Shown here one piece after another: positions 1 through 8,642 of a DNA stretch of 64,000 nt (position 1 is its first letter; the number at the start of each line of letters is the position of its first letter). Under the pieces are notes generated by a model. It was not told the DNA's origin. It did no database searches and saw only the letters and a program-made list of their open reading frames with translations. Source of the DNA: Cyanobium sp. NIES-981 (lineage in GTDB: Bacteria; Cyanobacteriota; Cyanobacteriia; PCC-6307; Cyanobiaceae). The DNA lies in contig CAMDVN010000007.1 in NCBI GenBank assembly GCA_945877595.1, forward strand, positions 1 through 64,000, in the 5' to 3' direction. Made by a program: the position numbers and the translations under genes.

Positions 1-396
1 TTCGATCGCTACAGCCGAGCTGTTGGATTTCCGTTTTCGCGCTCCTCTGAGCTCATGTCGGATGGTGAGTGGATACCGCGGGTTGATATCAGTGAAAATG
101 ATGAGGCCTTCATGATCAAGGCTGAGATCCCTGGTGTGCGCAAGGAAGACGTCAAAGTCACGCTTGAAAATGGCGTGCTGACTCTGCAGGGTGAGCGCAA
201 GCAAGAGCGGGAGGAGAAAGGCTGGCGCTTTCATCGCGTCGAGCGCTCCTATGGCAACTTCATTCGAAGCTTCAATCTGCCCAGCAATGTCGATGATTCC
301 CATCTCAAGGCCCACTTTCATGATGGCCTGCTGGAAGTTGACATCCCCAAAACCGAGCAGGCTCGCCCCCAGGCGGTTGAGGTGCCCGTCAGCTAA
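1..396 (+). CDS. Hsp20/alpha-crystallin family small heat shock protein (5' end truncated by window)
   Basis: Frame open from base 1 (FDRYSRAVGFPFSRSSELMSDGEW...); VDISENDEAFMIKAEIPGVRKEDVKVTLENGVLTLQGER and GLLEVDIPK are typical alpha-crystallin domain motifs. Confidence 0.93.
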   Translation, partial: FDRYSRAVGFPFSRSSELMSDGEWIPRVDISENDEAFMIKAEIPGVRKEDVKVTLENGVLTLQGERKQEREEKGWRFHRVERSYGNFIRSFNLPSNVDDSHLKAHFHDGLLEVDIPKTEQARPQAVEVPVS

Positions 397-670
397 GTGC
401 TTGCGGGATCGCATTTGAATCAGCAAGGCCCCTGCCGAGAGATCCGTTTGTCTGATCTTGTGGGGCGATCGTTTGATGTTCTTAGGGGCTGCCAGTCAGT
501 CCCTTTTTTGATGCTCTCGATGCAGTGCTCTGCGTTCATGCTTGACTTGCTCCTTCACCCTGCGTTGTTGCTGCGGCTGTTGGCATCCGGCTCGGTTGAG
601 GTGGAAGCAGAGCATGGCCAACGCAGTGCCGAAACCACTGCGCTGCTTGAGGCGGCTCCGCTCTGCTGAT

Positions 671-734
671 AGATGCACTGATGCATTGATGAACTGATGA
701 ACTGATGAACTGATGCATGGATGCACTGATGCAG
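671..734. repeat. Tandem repeat, 8 bp x 8 (TGATGMAY-like units)
   Basis: Read directly: agatgcac tgatgcat tgatgaac tgatgaac tgatgaac tgatgcat ggatgcac tgatgcag. Confidence 0.95.
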
Positions 735-842
735 GGAGCTGGCGATGGGCCTGGGGCGTCCTAGGTGAACACGCCTGGCTCCAGATTCAGCGCAGGGCTG
801 GTTTGGCTGACCCCCTGGCTCCAACGGTTTGATTGGCTCCCG

Positions 843-1484
843 TCAGCCACCACGAAGCAAGCTGATCACCTTGGCATCGGAGAGCTGATCAAAGACGGTG
901 TAGTACGCCCCAACGGCATGCAGGCCTTTGACCACCTTGAGGCAGATCAGCGCGTCGACCAGCGGTTCCAGCACGGGAACCAACTGCTGGTCGACAACCG
1001 GCACGGCCAGCACCAGGGCCGTTGGATTGCATTGCCGCAGCGAAGCAAGTGCAGCCCGCACTGTGAGGCCTGTGGCGATACCGTCATCGACCACGATCAG
1101 GGTGCGATGTGCCAGTTCGCTGGGATCCGGATCGCCAAACAGGCGCTGGCGCCGCGCCAACTCCTTGCTCTCTTCGGCGAGGTTGGCACGAAGCCTGGCC
1201 TTGGCTTCGCCACTGAGGCTCTCGACCAGCGAGCTCCACACCACCACGCCTCCAGGCGCCAGGGCGCCGAGTCCATATTCAGGATTGGAGGGCAAGGTGA
1301 GCTTGCGCACGGCCCAGGTCACCAGGGGCAGCTTCAATTGGTGGGCCATGGCTGCCCCCACGGCGACGCCACCCCGGGGCAGGGCGACCAGGGTGGTGTT
1401 GGCGCCTGTTTCGCGCCATGGGCCGAGTTGGTTAGCAAGTTGTAGGCCCGCGTCATCGCGGTCGTGCCAGAGATGGCCGCTCAT
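843..1484 (-). CDS. Phosphoribosyltransferase family protein
   Basis: 213 aa; PRPP-binding motif TLIVVDDGIATGLTVRAAL, N-terminal VALPRGGVAVGAAMA. Confidence 0.85.
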   Translation of the reverse strand: MSGHLWHDRDDAGLQLANQLGPWRETGANTTLVALPRGGVAVGAAMAHQLKLPLVTWAVRKLTLPSNPEYGLGALAPGGVVVWSSLVESLSGEAKARLRANLAEESKELARRQRLFGDPDPSELAHRTLIVVDDGIATGLTVRAALASLRQCNPTALVLAVPVVDQQLVPVLEPLVDALICLKVVKGLHAVGAYYTVFDQLSDAKVISLLRGG

Positions 1485-1488
1485 CGGG

Positions 1489-1516
1489 ACGGTTGCGGCA
1501 AGACGGTTGCGGCAAG
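1489..1516. repeat. Direct repeat, 14 bp x 2 (acggttgcggcaag) plus partial third unit
   Basis: Read directly just upstream of the minus-strand phosphoribosyltransferase start. Confidence 0.85.
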
Positions 1517-2210
1517 ACGGTGGGAGGCGGGCAGGGCCATGGTCTTGTAGGGCGGTGGGTGCTGGGAATGGGATGCTGAGTTGTTCATCCAGATCTGCGG
1601 CAGATTGACAGCTGGCGGCCGATCTTGTTGCCAGAAGATGATGCTCTAGATGTTCATGATCAGCATCTGCTCGATGCGGGAGGCAGTAAGTTATTGTGTG
1701 CTTGATTATACTGGGATCCTGGTGTCTGAACGGCAGGCATGATTCTGCCGGGAGCGCTATGGCAACCTCCCGTTTTGGCTAATTCTTTGTGATGATCGAA
1801 CTGAAGCTCTCTGCGAGGAGAAGCCCTCTGCGAGGAGAAGACCTTTGATCGGATTGTTTCAATTGGAGTGCTGGAGCACATTTGTCATAAAAATGATCAG
1901 GTGTCCTTTTCGATTCTGTCCCAGAGGATCAAACCCCATGGCTTGGCTTGGATTCAGTCTGTCAGCTCTAACGACACCAATCCATACTTGGATCGATCGG
2001 CCGATGTCTACCTTTTTTCTGGTGGTCAGAACGGTACAGCTTTGGCAGAGGGTTCTCCGTTGAGAAGAAGTTCATGCCCAATCTATTTTGATCCGTCTCA
2101 GGCGATGTCAGCTACCCGACACGGGTGCTGCGATGTTGCTGTAGTCGGGTCGCAATGGCAACGGCATCGAGATTCTTCCTTCAGGATCTCTAGGCAGATC
2201 TGAGGGATGA

Positions 2211-3047
2211 ATGTCTGACGCTTTTGGTGATTACCTCAAGTCGATTGGTCGCATTCCAGTTCTCACTGCGGCAGAGGAAGTTCATCTCGGTACCCTGGTG
2301 CGTCAATGGCAGGACAATCTTTCCCCTGCTGCTGGTATGTGCAGACGTGGTCGGCGGGCTATGGAGCGGATGGTGAATGCCAACTTGAGGCTTGTCGTGG
2401 CCGTTGTGATGCGTCAGCACCGACGAATTCAGCACTTGGGCCATGACCCGCTTGATTTGATCCAGGCCGGTAATCTGGGCTTAATGCGTGCTGTTGAGAA
2501 ATACGATCCCAGCCGTGGTTATAAATTTTCAACCTATGGATATTGGTGGATCCGCCAGTCAATCAACCGTTATCTCCAAGAAAATACCAGCGCGATCCGT
2601 GTGCCCATCACCGTGATTGATCTGGTCCAGAAGGCAAGATCTCTTCAGGCTGCATCCCAGAAGGGGATGGGCTCAGATGTCTTGGCGGCTCAGTTGGGTC
2701 AGAGCGAACGGCGGTTGCGGTTTGCAATGGACGCAGTGCATCGGGGCCAGATTCAGTCCCTGGATCAGCAGATCAGTTCCTCTGACCAGGAGCTTACCCT
2801 TCTTGATACTGTCAAGAGCGAGCATGAACCCAGCATTGAAGATGATTACCAGTGGATGAATGATCACTTGAATCAGCTTGATGATCTCGAGCGTGCTGTT
2901 CTTGGGCTCCGTTATTACACCGAGCAGAGTCACTCTTTTGCTAAGATTTCAGGATTGACTGGTCTCAGCAAGGATCAGGTGCAACGCCTTGAGAAGACGG
3001 CTCTGCATAAATTGCGCCGTCGCCTTGAGCCCCAGCTCAATCCCTGA
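2211..3047 (+). CDS. Sigma-70 family RNA polymerase sigma factor (RpoD-like, non-primary)
   Basis: 278 aa; region 1.2 DYLKSIGRIPVLTAAEE, region 2 NLRLVVAVVMRQ...DLIQAGNLGLMRAVEKYDPSRGYKFSTYGYWWIRQSINRYL, region 4 LGLRYYTEQSHSFAKISGLTGLSKDQVQRLEKTALHKLRR. Confidence 0.93.
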   Translation: MSDAFGDYLKSIGRIPVLTAAEEVHLGTLVRQWQDNLSPAAGMCRRGRRAMERMVNANLRLVVAVVMRQHRRIQHLGHDPLDLIQAGNLGLMRAVEKYDPSRGYKFSTYGYWWIRQSINRYLQENTSAIRVPITVIDLVQKARSLQAASQKGMGSDVLAAQLGQSERRLRFAMDAVHRGQIQSLDQQISSSDQELTLLDTVKSEHEPSIEDDYQWMNDHLNQLDDLERAVLGLRYYTEQSHSFAKISGLTGLSKDQVQRLEKTALHKLRRRLEPQLNP

Positions 3048-3071
3048 TTCAGGGCCCTGATTCAAGGATTA

Positions 3072-3113
3072 CAAAAAACCCCGGAACTGCCGGATGGCAG
3101 CGCCGGGGGTTAA
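3072..3113. terminator. Intrinsic-terminator-like hairpin, A/T-tracted toward the minus strand
   Basis: aaaaaacccc gg aactgccggatggcag cgccgggggtt: nested GC-rich stem; minus-strand reading ends in TTTTTTG. Confidence 0.55.
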
Positions 3114-3189
3114 TTGCTCTGCGGATCGCGGCATCGACGCTGATCGCGGCATCGATGCTGATTGGCGAGCAGCGCCGGCCTGGGACAGC

Positions 3190-3450
3190 TCAAAAATTCC
3201 CATGTCGCATGGGGCGCATTGGCTTGGTTCCATTGGGCCCGCTGTGGGGGGTAGCCGCAAGGTTTGTATTTCCCACGACGAACTGCCGCACGGGATCGCG
3301 CAGGGCATCTTCTAGCAGGAAAGCGCAGAGGTTGGATACGGATCGCCCCTCTTCCTCTGATCGCGAAAGCAGAGCTTCGTGGACGTGATAACTCAGGGTG
3401 ATGGAAATCCGGCGGGGTTGCCGTTGCATCACGCGAAAACGCTCGTTCAT
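3190..3450 (-). CDS. Small ribbon-helix-helix/CopG-like protein
   Basis: 86 aa; RRISITLSYHVHEALLSRSEEEGRSVSNLCAFLLEDAL resembles a CopG/RHH fold and the neighbouring ORF at 3910. Confidence 0.6.
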   Translation of the reverse strand: MNERFRVMQRQPRRISITLSYHVHEALLSRSEEEGRSVSNLCAFLLEDALRDPVRQFVVGNTNLAATPHSGPNGTKPMRPMRHGNF

Positions 3451-3909
3451 AGGCTACCTCTTCGGCAAATCAGGTGGTGTTGGCGGTTGAACTGGGGCCG
3501 AATGCTTCATCCGCCACCCCAAGAATACGGTTCAATTCCTCGAGTTGGTGCAGCATCATGCATCTCAATAGTGCGATGCCTGCACTACATCTGCATCACT
3601 CCAGGCGGATGTTTCTCGGCATGCGGCGATCTTGTTGGGCTTGGGGATTGCCTGAGTCTGGGTTGCTGTAAAAGGCTGCAGATCTGGCGCTGAAGCGATG
3701 CTTTGTGCATTGAAAGCGTTTGGGGGTGATGTAAGCGGCGACTGCATGCGATTATGCGTAGTCTGCGTTTTTGTCTTGTTTGACTTCTTGCACTTCTTGA
3801 ATAAAGCCAGGCTTTGTCTCGCCTTTTGCCCGGTGTGGGGGTGTTCCTTCTAAGGCTAGGGGCTTGCCAGCTTTTCTGACTTTCGTCATCTTGGCATTGT
3901 TGATGGATT

Positions 3910-4107
3910 TTGGATATGGTTGTTCCTGCTACCTCGCTGTCAGCTCCCATCCGGGGCGTGGAGCTGGCCTTGCGTCATCCGCGGCGGATTAATGTGACGC
4001 TTCCCGCTTCCCTCTATTGGGAATTGATGCGCCTTAGCCTGGAGCAGGGCCGTTCGCTCTCCAATCTCGCGGCCTATTGGATTGAGCTCTCGCTCAAGGA
4101 TCGCTAA
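3910..4107 (+). CDS. Small ribbon-helix-helix/CopG-like protein (paralogue of 3190..3450)
   Basis: 65 aa; RRINVTLPASLYWELMRLSLEQGRSLSNLAAYWIELSL. Confidence 0.6.
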   Translation: MDMVVPATSLSAPIRGVELALRHPRRINVTLPASLYWELMRLSLEQGRSLSNLAAYWIELSLKDR

Positions 4108-4187
4108 GGAGCATCAGCTTTGCTCCTGTAGGGCTGCGACGCCTGATCAGCGCCGCTGGAAGCAGCGATTGTGATTTCAGCGATCAC

Positions 4188-4925
4188 ATGCGGAGCATGG
4201 CGCGCCCCTCGCAAACCTCGGCTCAGGAGCTGGAGATACCTGCAGGCGGTGTGATGCTGCCAGCATCTCTGTGGCTTCCCTCAGGCTCCCGGGTTGTGGT
4301 GGTGTTTGTGCATGGAAGCGGCAGCAGTCGCTTCAGCCATCGCAACCGTGCTGTGGCCCAGGAGTTGCAGCAAGCGGGGCTTGGCACGCTGCTGTTTGAT
4401 CTCCTCACGGCTGAAGAGGGCGTGCGGGACCAGCGGGATCGCTCGTTGCGGTTCGACATGTCCCTCCTGAGTGATCGCCTGGTTGCTGTGCTGGATGCCC
4501 TGGGAGCCTGTGAACCATTGGGCTCACAGGCACTTGGCTTGTTTGGTGCCAGCACCGGAGCGGCGGCTGCCCTGGATGCTGCCGCCCACAGGCCGGATCG
4601 GGTTGGAGCTGTGGTTTCACGTGGTGGCCGCCCCGATCTTGTGGTGCGTTCGCTCGGTGACGTGGTGTGTCCAACCTTGTTGTTGGTGGGGAGCCACGAT
4701 CTTGATGTGTTGGAACTCAACAGTTGGGCGGCCCAGCAACTCCAGGGGCCCCATGAACTGCGTGTTATTCCGGGAGCCGGTCATTTGTTTGAGGAGCCGG
4801 GAACGCTTGACGTTGTCGCTGCGGCTGCTCGTGACTGGTTCCTGAAGTATCTGCCCATAACGGAGGAACGCCATGGTGCTGTTCAGCATGATGCTGTTAA
4901 TGTGACGCAGATTGGTCGTCTTTGA
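4188..4925 (+). CDS. Alpha/beta hydrolase (dienelactone hydrolase-like)
   Basis: 245 aa; VVVVFVHGSGSSRFSHRNRAVAQELQQAG, nucleophile elbow GLFGASTGAAAAL, GSHDLDV, GAGHLFEEPG. Confidence 0.85.
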   Translation: MRSMARPSQTSAQELEIPAGGVMLPASLWLPSGSRVVVVFVHGSGSSRFSHRNRAVAQELQQAGLGTLLFDLLTAEEGVRDQRDRSLRFDMSLLSDRLVAVLDALGACEPLGSQALGLFGASTGAAAALDAAAHRPDRVGAVVSRGGRPDLVVRSLGDVVCPTLLLVGSHDLDVLELNSWAAQQLQGPHELRVIPGAGHLFEEPGTLDVVAAAARDWFLKYLPITEERHGAVQHDAVNVTQIGRL

Positions 4926-4971
4926 TTCTAATTAGGCCGTAGGCATGGTGTGATGTCAATGGCTCTTTGGT

Positions 4972-5355
4972 GTGGTTGCAACCATGCTTGCTGGTTCTGA
5001 ACTTCTGAATGCAGTCCACCGTATGGATGGATTGCCCAAAGCAGATATTGTGCGTGACTGCGGCTATGTCAGTAGGCTCAAGGATGGCGTTGAGCGTCTG
5101 AACTACACGGCATTCTATGAGGCCTTGCTGGTGGCGAAGGGCTTCCATCTTGGGCAGGGCGGAGGGCGCAGTGTTGCCCGGAGTGGTCGTCGCCTGCCCT
5201 ACAGCACAAAAGTGCAATTCAATGGGAACTTGATGGTCGGGCGCGCCTACACCAACCTATTGGATTTAAAGCCTGGCGACACCTTTGCAATCAAGTTGGG
5301 TCGGAACTCGATTCGGCTGACTCCCCTTGAACACGAGGCTGAAGATCAGGGATAG
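4972..5355 (+). CDS. AbrB-like transcriptional regulator of the cyanobacterial cyAbrB family
   Basis: 127 aa; L(P)KADIVRDCGYVS...LNYTAFYEALLVAKG...GRAYTNLLDLKPGDTFAIKLGRNSIRL. Confidence 0.85.
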   Translation: MVATMLAGSELLNAVHRMDGLPKADIVRDCGYVSRLKDGVERLNYTAFYEALLVAKGFHLGQGGGRSVARSGRRLPYSTKVQFNGNLMVGRAYTNLLDLKPGDTFAIKLGRNSIRLTPLEHEAEDQG

Positions 5356-5382
5356 CCCACCCCCGGCTTGGGGGTCGCTTCC

Positions 5383-5763
5383 TTAAAGCAGGGCTTCGGG
5401 ATCGACGATCCCCTCGGCTCCCTGACGTTGATCCTCAAGCAGCTCCAGTTCTTCGAGCTGGAGCTTGGGTCGGGGTGGAAGTGGTTCGCCGATTAGTTCC
5501 TCCGCCATGCCGCTCCAAAGGTTTTGTTCCTCTTCCTGCGCATTGATGGGCTCCTCCTCGTCGTTGTGACGATGCTGCAGGTGGGTTGGTTGGGGGTGGT
5601 GTCCCATGGTCTGCTGAATTGAGGGAACTGCTCCAATGCTGGCGATCGAGTGAGTCATCGGCACAAGGCTGCATCCGGCTTGAGACCATCCATCGCTGTC
5701 TTGCTGCAGATCGATGCACAGGTGGTTCTTTGCTGTTGATTCTTGATCTCTAATGACCTTCAC
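5383..5763 (-). CDS. Hypothetical protein (start uncertain)
   Basis: Acidic C-terminal part EELIGEPLPPRPKLQLEELELLEDQ looks protein-like; no family recognised. Confidence 0.4.
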   Translation of the reverse strand: MKVIRDQESTAKNHLCIDLQQDSDGWSQAGCSLVPMTHSIASIGAVPSIQQTMGHHPQPTHLQHRHNDEEEPINAQEEEQNLWSGMAEELIGEPLPPRPKLQLEELELLEDQRQGAEGIVDPEALL

Positions 5764-6726
5764 CTGCGGCAGATCTACGACGAAACTGCAGTCATTGTGA
5801 TGCCGTCAATCCCTTGTCTTGTGCATAGGGTTTCAGGGTTCTGTTTCTCGCCAATGCTCTCCCCACCTTCAGCGGTCTCCAATCCTCTTGCCCGTTCAAC
5901 AGAGCCTGACTTGGTGCGTCTGCTGCCCTGGTGCGCAACCCTCTTGTTTGTGCTCTACGGAGTAGGGGTGCTCAGCAGCATGGTTCCGCTTCAGCTGAGT
6001 TCGCCCCAGTGGCAATTGCGCTTCTGTGAAGCACTGATCAATCAAATCCCTCTGGTGTTGATGGGTTTGAGTGTGGCCGTGGTCGCCCGCCGCTGGGAGG
6101 TTGAGTCTGGTCTTGCCTCTCGTCTCCTGCGTTGGACCTCTCGGGCCGCCTTGCCGCTGACGGTGGGTTTTGCTCTGCTGATTCCATTGCAGGGTTTTGC
6201 AAGCCTGCAATTGCTGCAGGCCGCCAATCGCAACAGCACGACGGTGATTGAGGCGACCACGCGCAATCTGAAACTTGCCCGTGAGCAGATCAATCAAGCG
6301 GGTTCTACTGATGCCCTCGAGGCCGTGGCGAGTCAGCTGCCGGTGCGGCTGCCCCCCATGGGCCAATTGGGTGGCAGCTCAACCGAGCAGCAGCAGAAGT
6401 TGCTCCAGGTGTTGGACCAGCTGCGTGGGCGCACGGTGTTGCAGGTTCAGTTGAACCGCCAGCAGCAGCAGACCCTGCTGTTGCGCAATAGTTTGCGGTT
6501 GGGTTTGCTGGCTGTCTTGCTGGCCTGGATGTTTCAGCAGGCCAGGCCGCTGCCGCTGCGCAGAGCTGTGGGCCAAACCAGCCGCGGCAGGCGTTGGCCC
6601 CGCCCCAACCTGCTCTGGCTGCGGCGCTCCCGCGCCGGCCGTTCGGGCAGCATGTCTACTGATCTCGATCGTTATTGCGGCAAGTTTGACGACGGTCTCA
6701 GCGGAGATGTGGCCAACCGCGGTTGA
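5743..6726 (+). CDS. HpsJ-like membrane protein (putative polysaccharide-associated)
   Basis: Four hydrophobic segments plus a coiled Q-rich region; LVRLLPWCATLLFVLYGVGVLSSMVPLQLSSPQWQLRF; sits next to the EPS locus. True start probably downstream (MLSPPSAV.. or later). Confidence 0.6.
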   Translation: MISNDLHLRQIYDETAVIVMPSIPCLVHRVSGFCFSPMLSPPSAVSNPLARSTEPDLVRLLPWCATLLFVLYGVGVLSSMVPLQLSSPQWQLRFCEALINQIPLVLMGLSVAVVARRWEVESGLASRLLRWTSRAALPLTVGFALLIPLQGFASLQLLQAANRNSTTVIEATTRNLKLAREQINQAGSTDALEAVASQLPVRLPPMGQLGGSSTEQQQKLLQVLDQLRGRTVLQVQLNRQQQQTLLLRNSLRLGLLAVLLAWMFQQARPLPLRRAVGQTSRGRRWPRPNLLWLRRSRAGRSGSMSTDLDRYCGKFDDGLSGDVANRG

Positions 6727-7268
6727 AGCTCAAAGAGCAGCGGTTGAAGGGAGCCTGCTGGTGGTGTGTCGAGACGCAAGAGAAGATTCTTGAGTGCTGC
6801 CTCCACCAATCCCGCGCCAGGGCTATCCAGGAACACATCAACGCTGCCATCGCTATAGAGCACCAGGGGCACCTCCATTTGGGATTGCAGATTGGGCCAG
6901 CTGCCGTGAACAACCCGGGCTCTCTGCCAGCGCAGCGTTGATTGTGGCGGTAACAAGTTTCGCAGGGGTTGCCGCCAGCGGCTTGGCAGGGCCTGGAGTG
7001 GGTCGGGGCTGTTGCGCACCCGACCCTGTTCAGCGAGTGCTAGTGGAGAAAGCGATGGGGCTTGCAGATCAACAACCGTGATCTCACCGCCCAATTGCTC
7101 CGAGGCACTGAACTGTTGCATCAGCGCGTCTCCAGGGCCGGGCATGGTCAGTTGTGCAGCAGCGGATCCCGCGGCCACAACCAGCATGGCCGGCACCAAG
7201 GGCAGCAGAGGCAGCAGCTGCTGCCTCCAGGCCCCCCGCTTCGGTCCAGCATGGGGACCTTGGCTCAC
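6672..7268 (-). CDS. Secreted hypothetical protein of the EPS locus
   Basis: GTG start proposed at 7268 just after the Wza-like stop; signal-peptide-like LLPLLPLVPAMLVVAAGSAAA; 3' end overlaps the HpsJ-like gene convergently. Confidence 0.5.
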   Translation of the reverse strand: MSQGPHAGPKRGAWRQQLLPLLPLVPAMLVVAAGSAAAQLTMPGPGDALMQQFSASEQLGGEITVVDLQAPSLSPLALAEQGRVRNSPDPLQALPSRWRQPLRNLLPPQSTLRWQRARVVHGSWPNLQSQMEVPLVLYSDGSVDVFLDSPGAGLVEAALKNLLLRLDTPPAGSLQPLLFELQPRLATSPLRPSSNLPQ

Positions 7269-7275
7269 GACCGCA

Positions 7276-8370
7276 TTACTGCTGGAACGATCGGTAGAGC
7301 CACCAATAGTTGCCCACTGTCGCCAGGGGAACCAGCACCTGGTTGAGTACATCGAGGGACTTGCCATACAGAGAACGGTGAATGATCACGGTGTCGTTGT
7401 TCTGTAGCGGCGGATTGAAGGCCACCGATACATCTTGCTTGGAGCGCAGGGTGATGAATTCGCGTCGGGTCGTGCCGTCGCGGCTCACCCGCACGAGCTC
7501 GGCCTGGCTGGTTTGTCCACGCCAGGGCACCGCCCCTCCGGCCGCCAGAACCGCTTCCACCATTGCCGTGCCAGCCGGCAGCTGCATTCGCCCTGGCGAT
7601 CTCACCTCGCCGATCACATTGACGGAAATGGTGGCTGGGCGCAGGTTGGTCGCAGCCATGGCCAACACCTGGGGATCGGCCACCATTTGTTCGGAGAGAC
7701 GACCCACCCGCAGGTTGTCCCCATCAAATAGCAGTGGATTTTGGCGCTGGTCGCCCTCCAAAAGCAGGGCTGCTAGATCGAGATGCCCTTTCTGTTGGAG
7801 CCCATCTTGCCGTTGCAGCACCACGTCTTTGAGGTTGGCCTGGAGGGTGGCCCCACCGGCGGCCTGAATCGCTGAAACCGCAGTGGCCCCGGTGGGGGGT
7901 AGTTCATAGAAACCGGGCCGCTCCACTTCCCCCAGCACGGTGACCCGCAGGGGCCTGGGCGTCACGACAGCCAAAATTAGGTCTGGGCGACGCAGAAACC
8001 GGCTGTAGAGCTGCCGCAACATCTGCTGGGCCTGGCTGAGGGAAAGGCCCGCCAGGTCCACCGAGCCCAGGAGGCCCACCGTGGCCGTGCCATCCGAGAG
8101 GATGGTCACGGGGCCGGCCAGTGCTGCGGCACCGGGATCCAGAAACTGCAGCGAGAGCGCATCCCCCGGCCCAAGGCGATAGTGCTCGGCCTGCCAGGGC
8201 AACGGTTGTGGCGTGGTTCCCACGCTTCGACCCTGGGTTCCTGCCGGCTGCATGGGAATCGCCGTGGCCGCGTTGGCCTGCTGTGCCACGAGCCCCAGGC
8301 CAGCACCAGCAGGGACCTGCAGCACAACTGCTGCTATCCAGGGCCATATCAGCTGTCGCCGCCGGCTCAT
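7276..8370 (-). CDS. Polysaccharide export protein, Wza/SLBB family
   Basis: YRLGPGDALSLQFL...GTATVGLLGSVDLAGLSLSQAQQML; SLBB-like VTVLGEVERPGFYELP and ISVNVIGEVRSPGRMQLPAGT; start set at MSRRRQL. Confidence 0.88.
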   Translation of the reverse strand: MSRRRQLIWPWIAAVVLQVPAGAGLGLVAQQANAATAIPMQPAGTQGRSVGTTPQPLPWQAEHYRLGPGDALSLQFLDPGAAALAGPVTILSDGTATVGLLGSVDLAGLSLSQAQQMLRQLYSRFLRRPDLILAVVTPRPLRVTVLGEVERPGFYELPPTGATAVSAIQAAGGATLQANLKDVVLQRQDGLQQKGHLDLAALLLEGDQRQNPLLFDGDNLRVGRLSEQMVADPQVLAMAATNLRPATISVNVIGEVRSPGRMQLPAGTAMVEAVLAAGGAVPWRGQTSQAELVRVSRDGTTRREFITLRSKQDVSVAFNPPLQNNDTVIIHRSLYGKSLDVLNQVLVPLATVGNYWWLYRSFQQ

Positions 8371-8642
8371 GGCTTTGGAGATTTCTGTGTTTTGGCCCTG
8401 TGATGGGCGGGGTGTGGGATGGAGCACTGTGCTGCGTAATAACAGCAAAGATGGATCAGTTAGCATCAGCAATACCCCTTAGATGAGTCATTGTGTAGGC
8501 ATTAAGTGGCCGCGTCTGCGGGATCATTGCTGTCACCTTTTGGGCCATTGACGAGCACATAGAACCACACCTCTGGTCAATGCGTCTGCGCTACTTGCGG
8601 GGTTGCCTGGGATAACGTGCAACCCACATTTGCGCCTACCCG

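Noticed and set aside
671-734. CRISPR array
   Set aside because: Units are contiguous 8-mers with no spacers; no other array in the window shows a repeat-spacer layout and no cas genes are present
496-824. Three overlapping minus-strand ORFs rich in HQFISSS/HQCIHASV
   Set aside because: All are translations of the 8-bp repeat, which is open in several frames
3190-4107. Complete toxin-antitoxin module
   Set aside because: Two RHH-like ORFs but no recognisable toxin next to either
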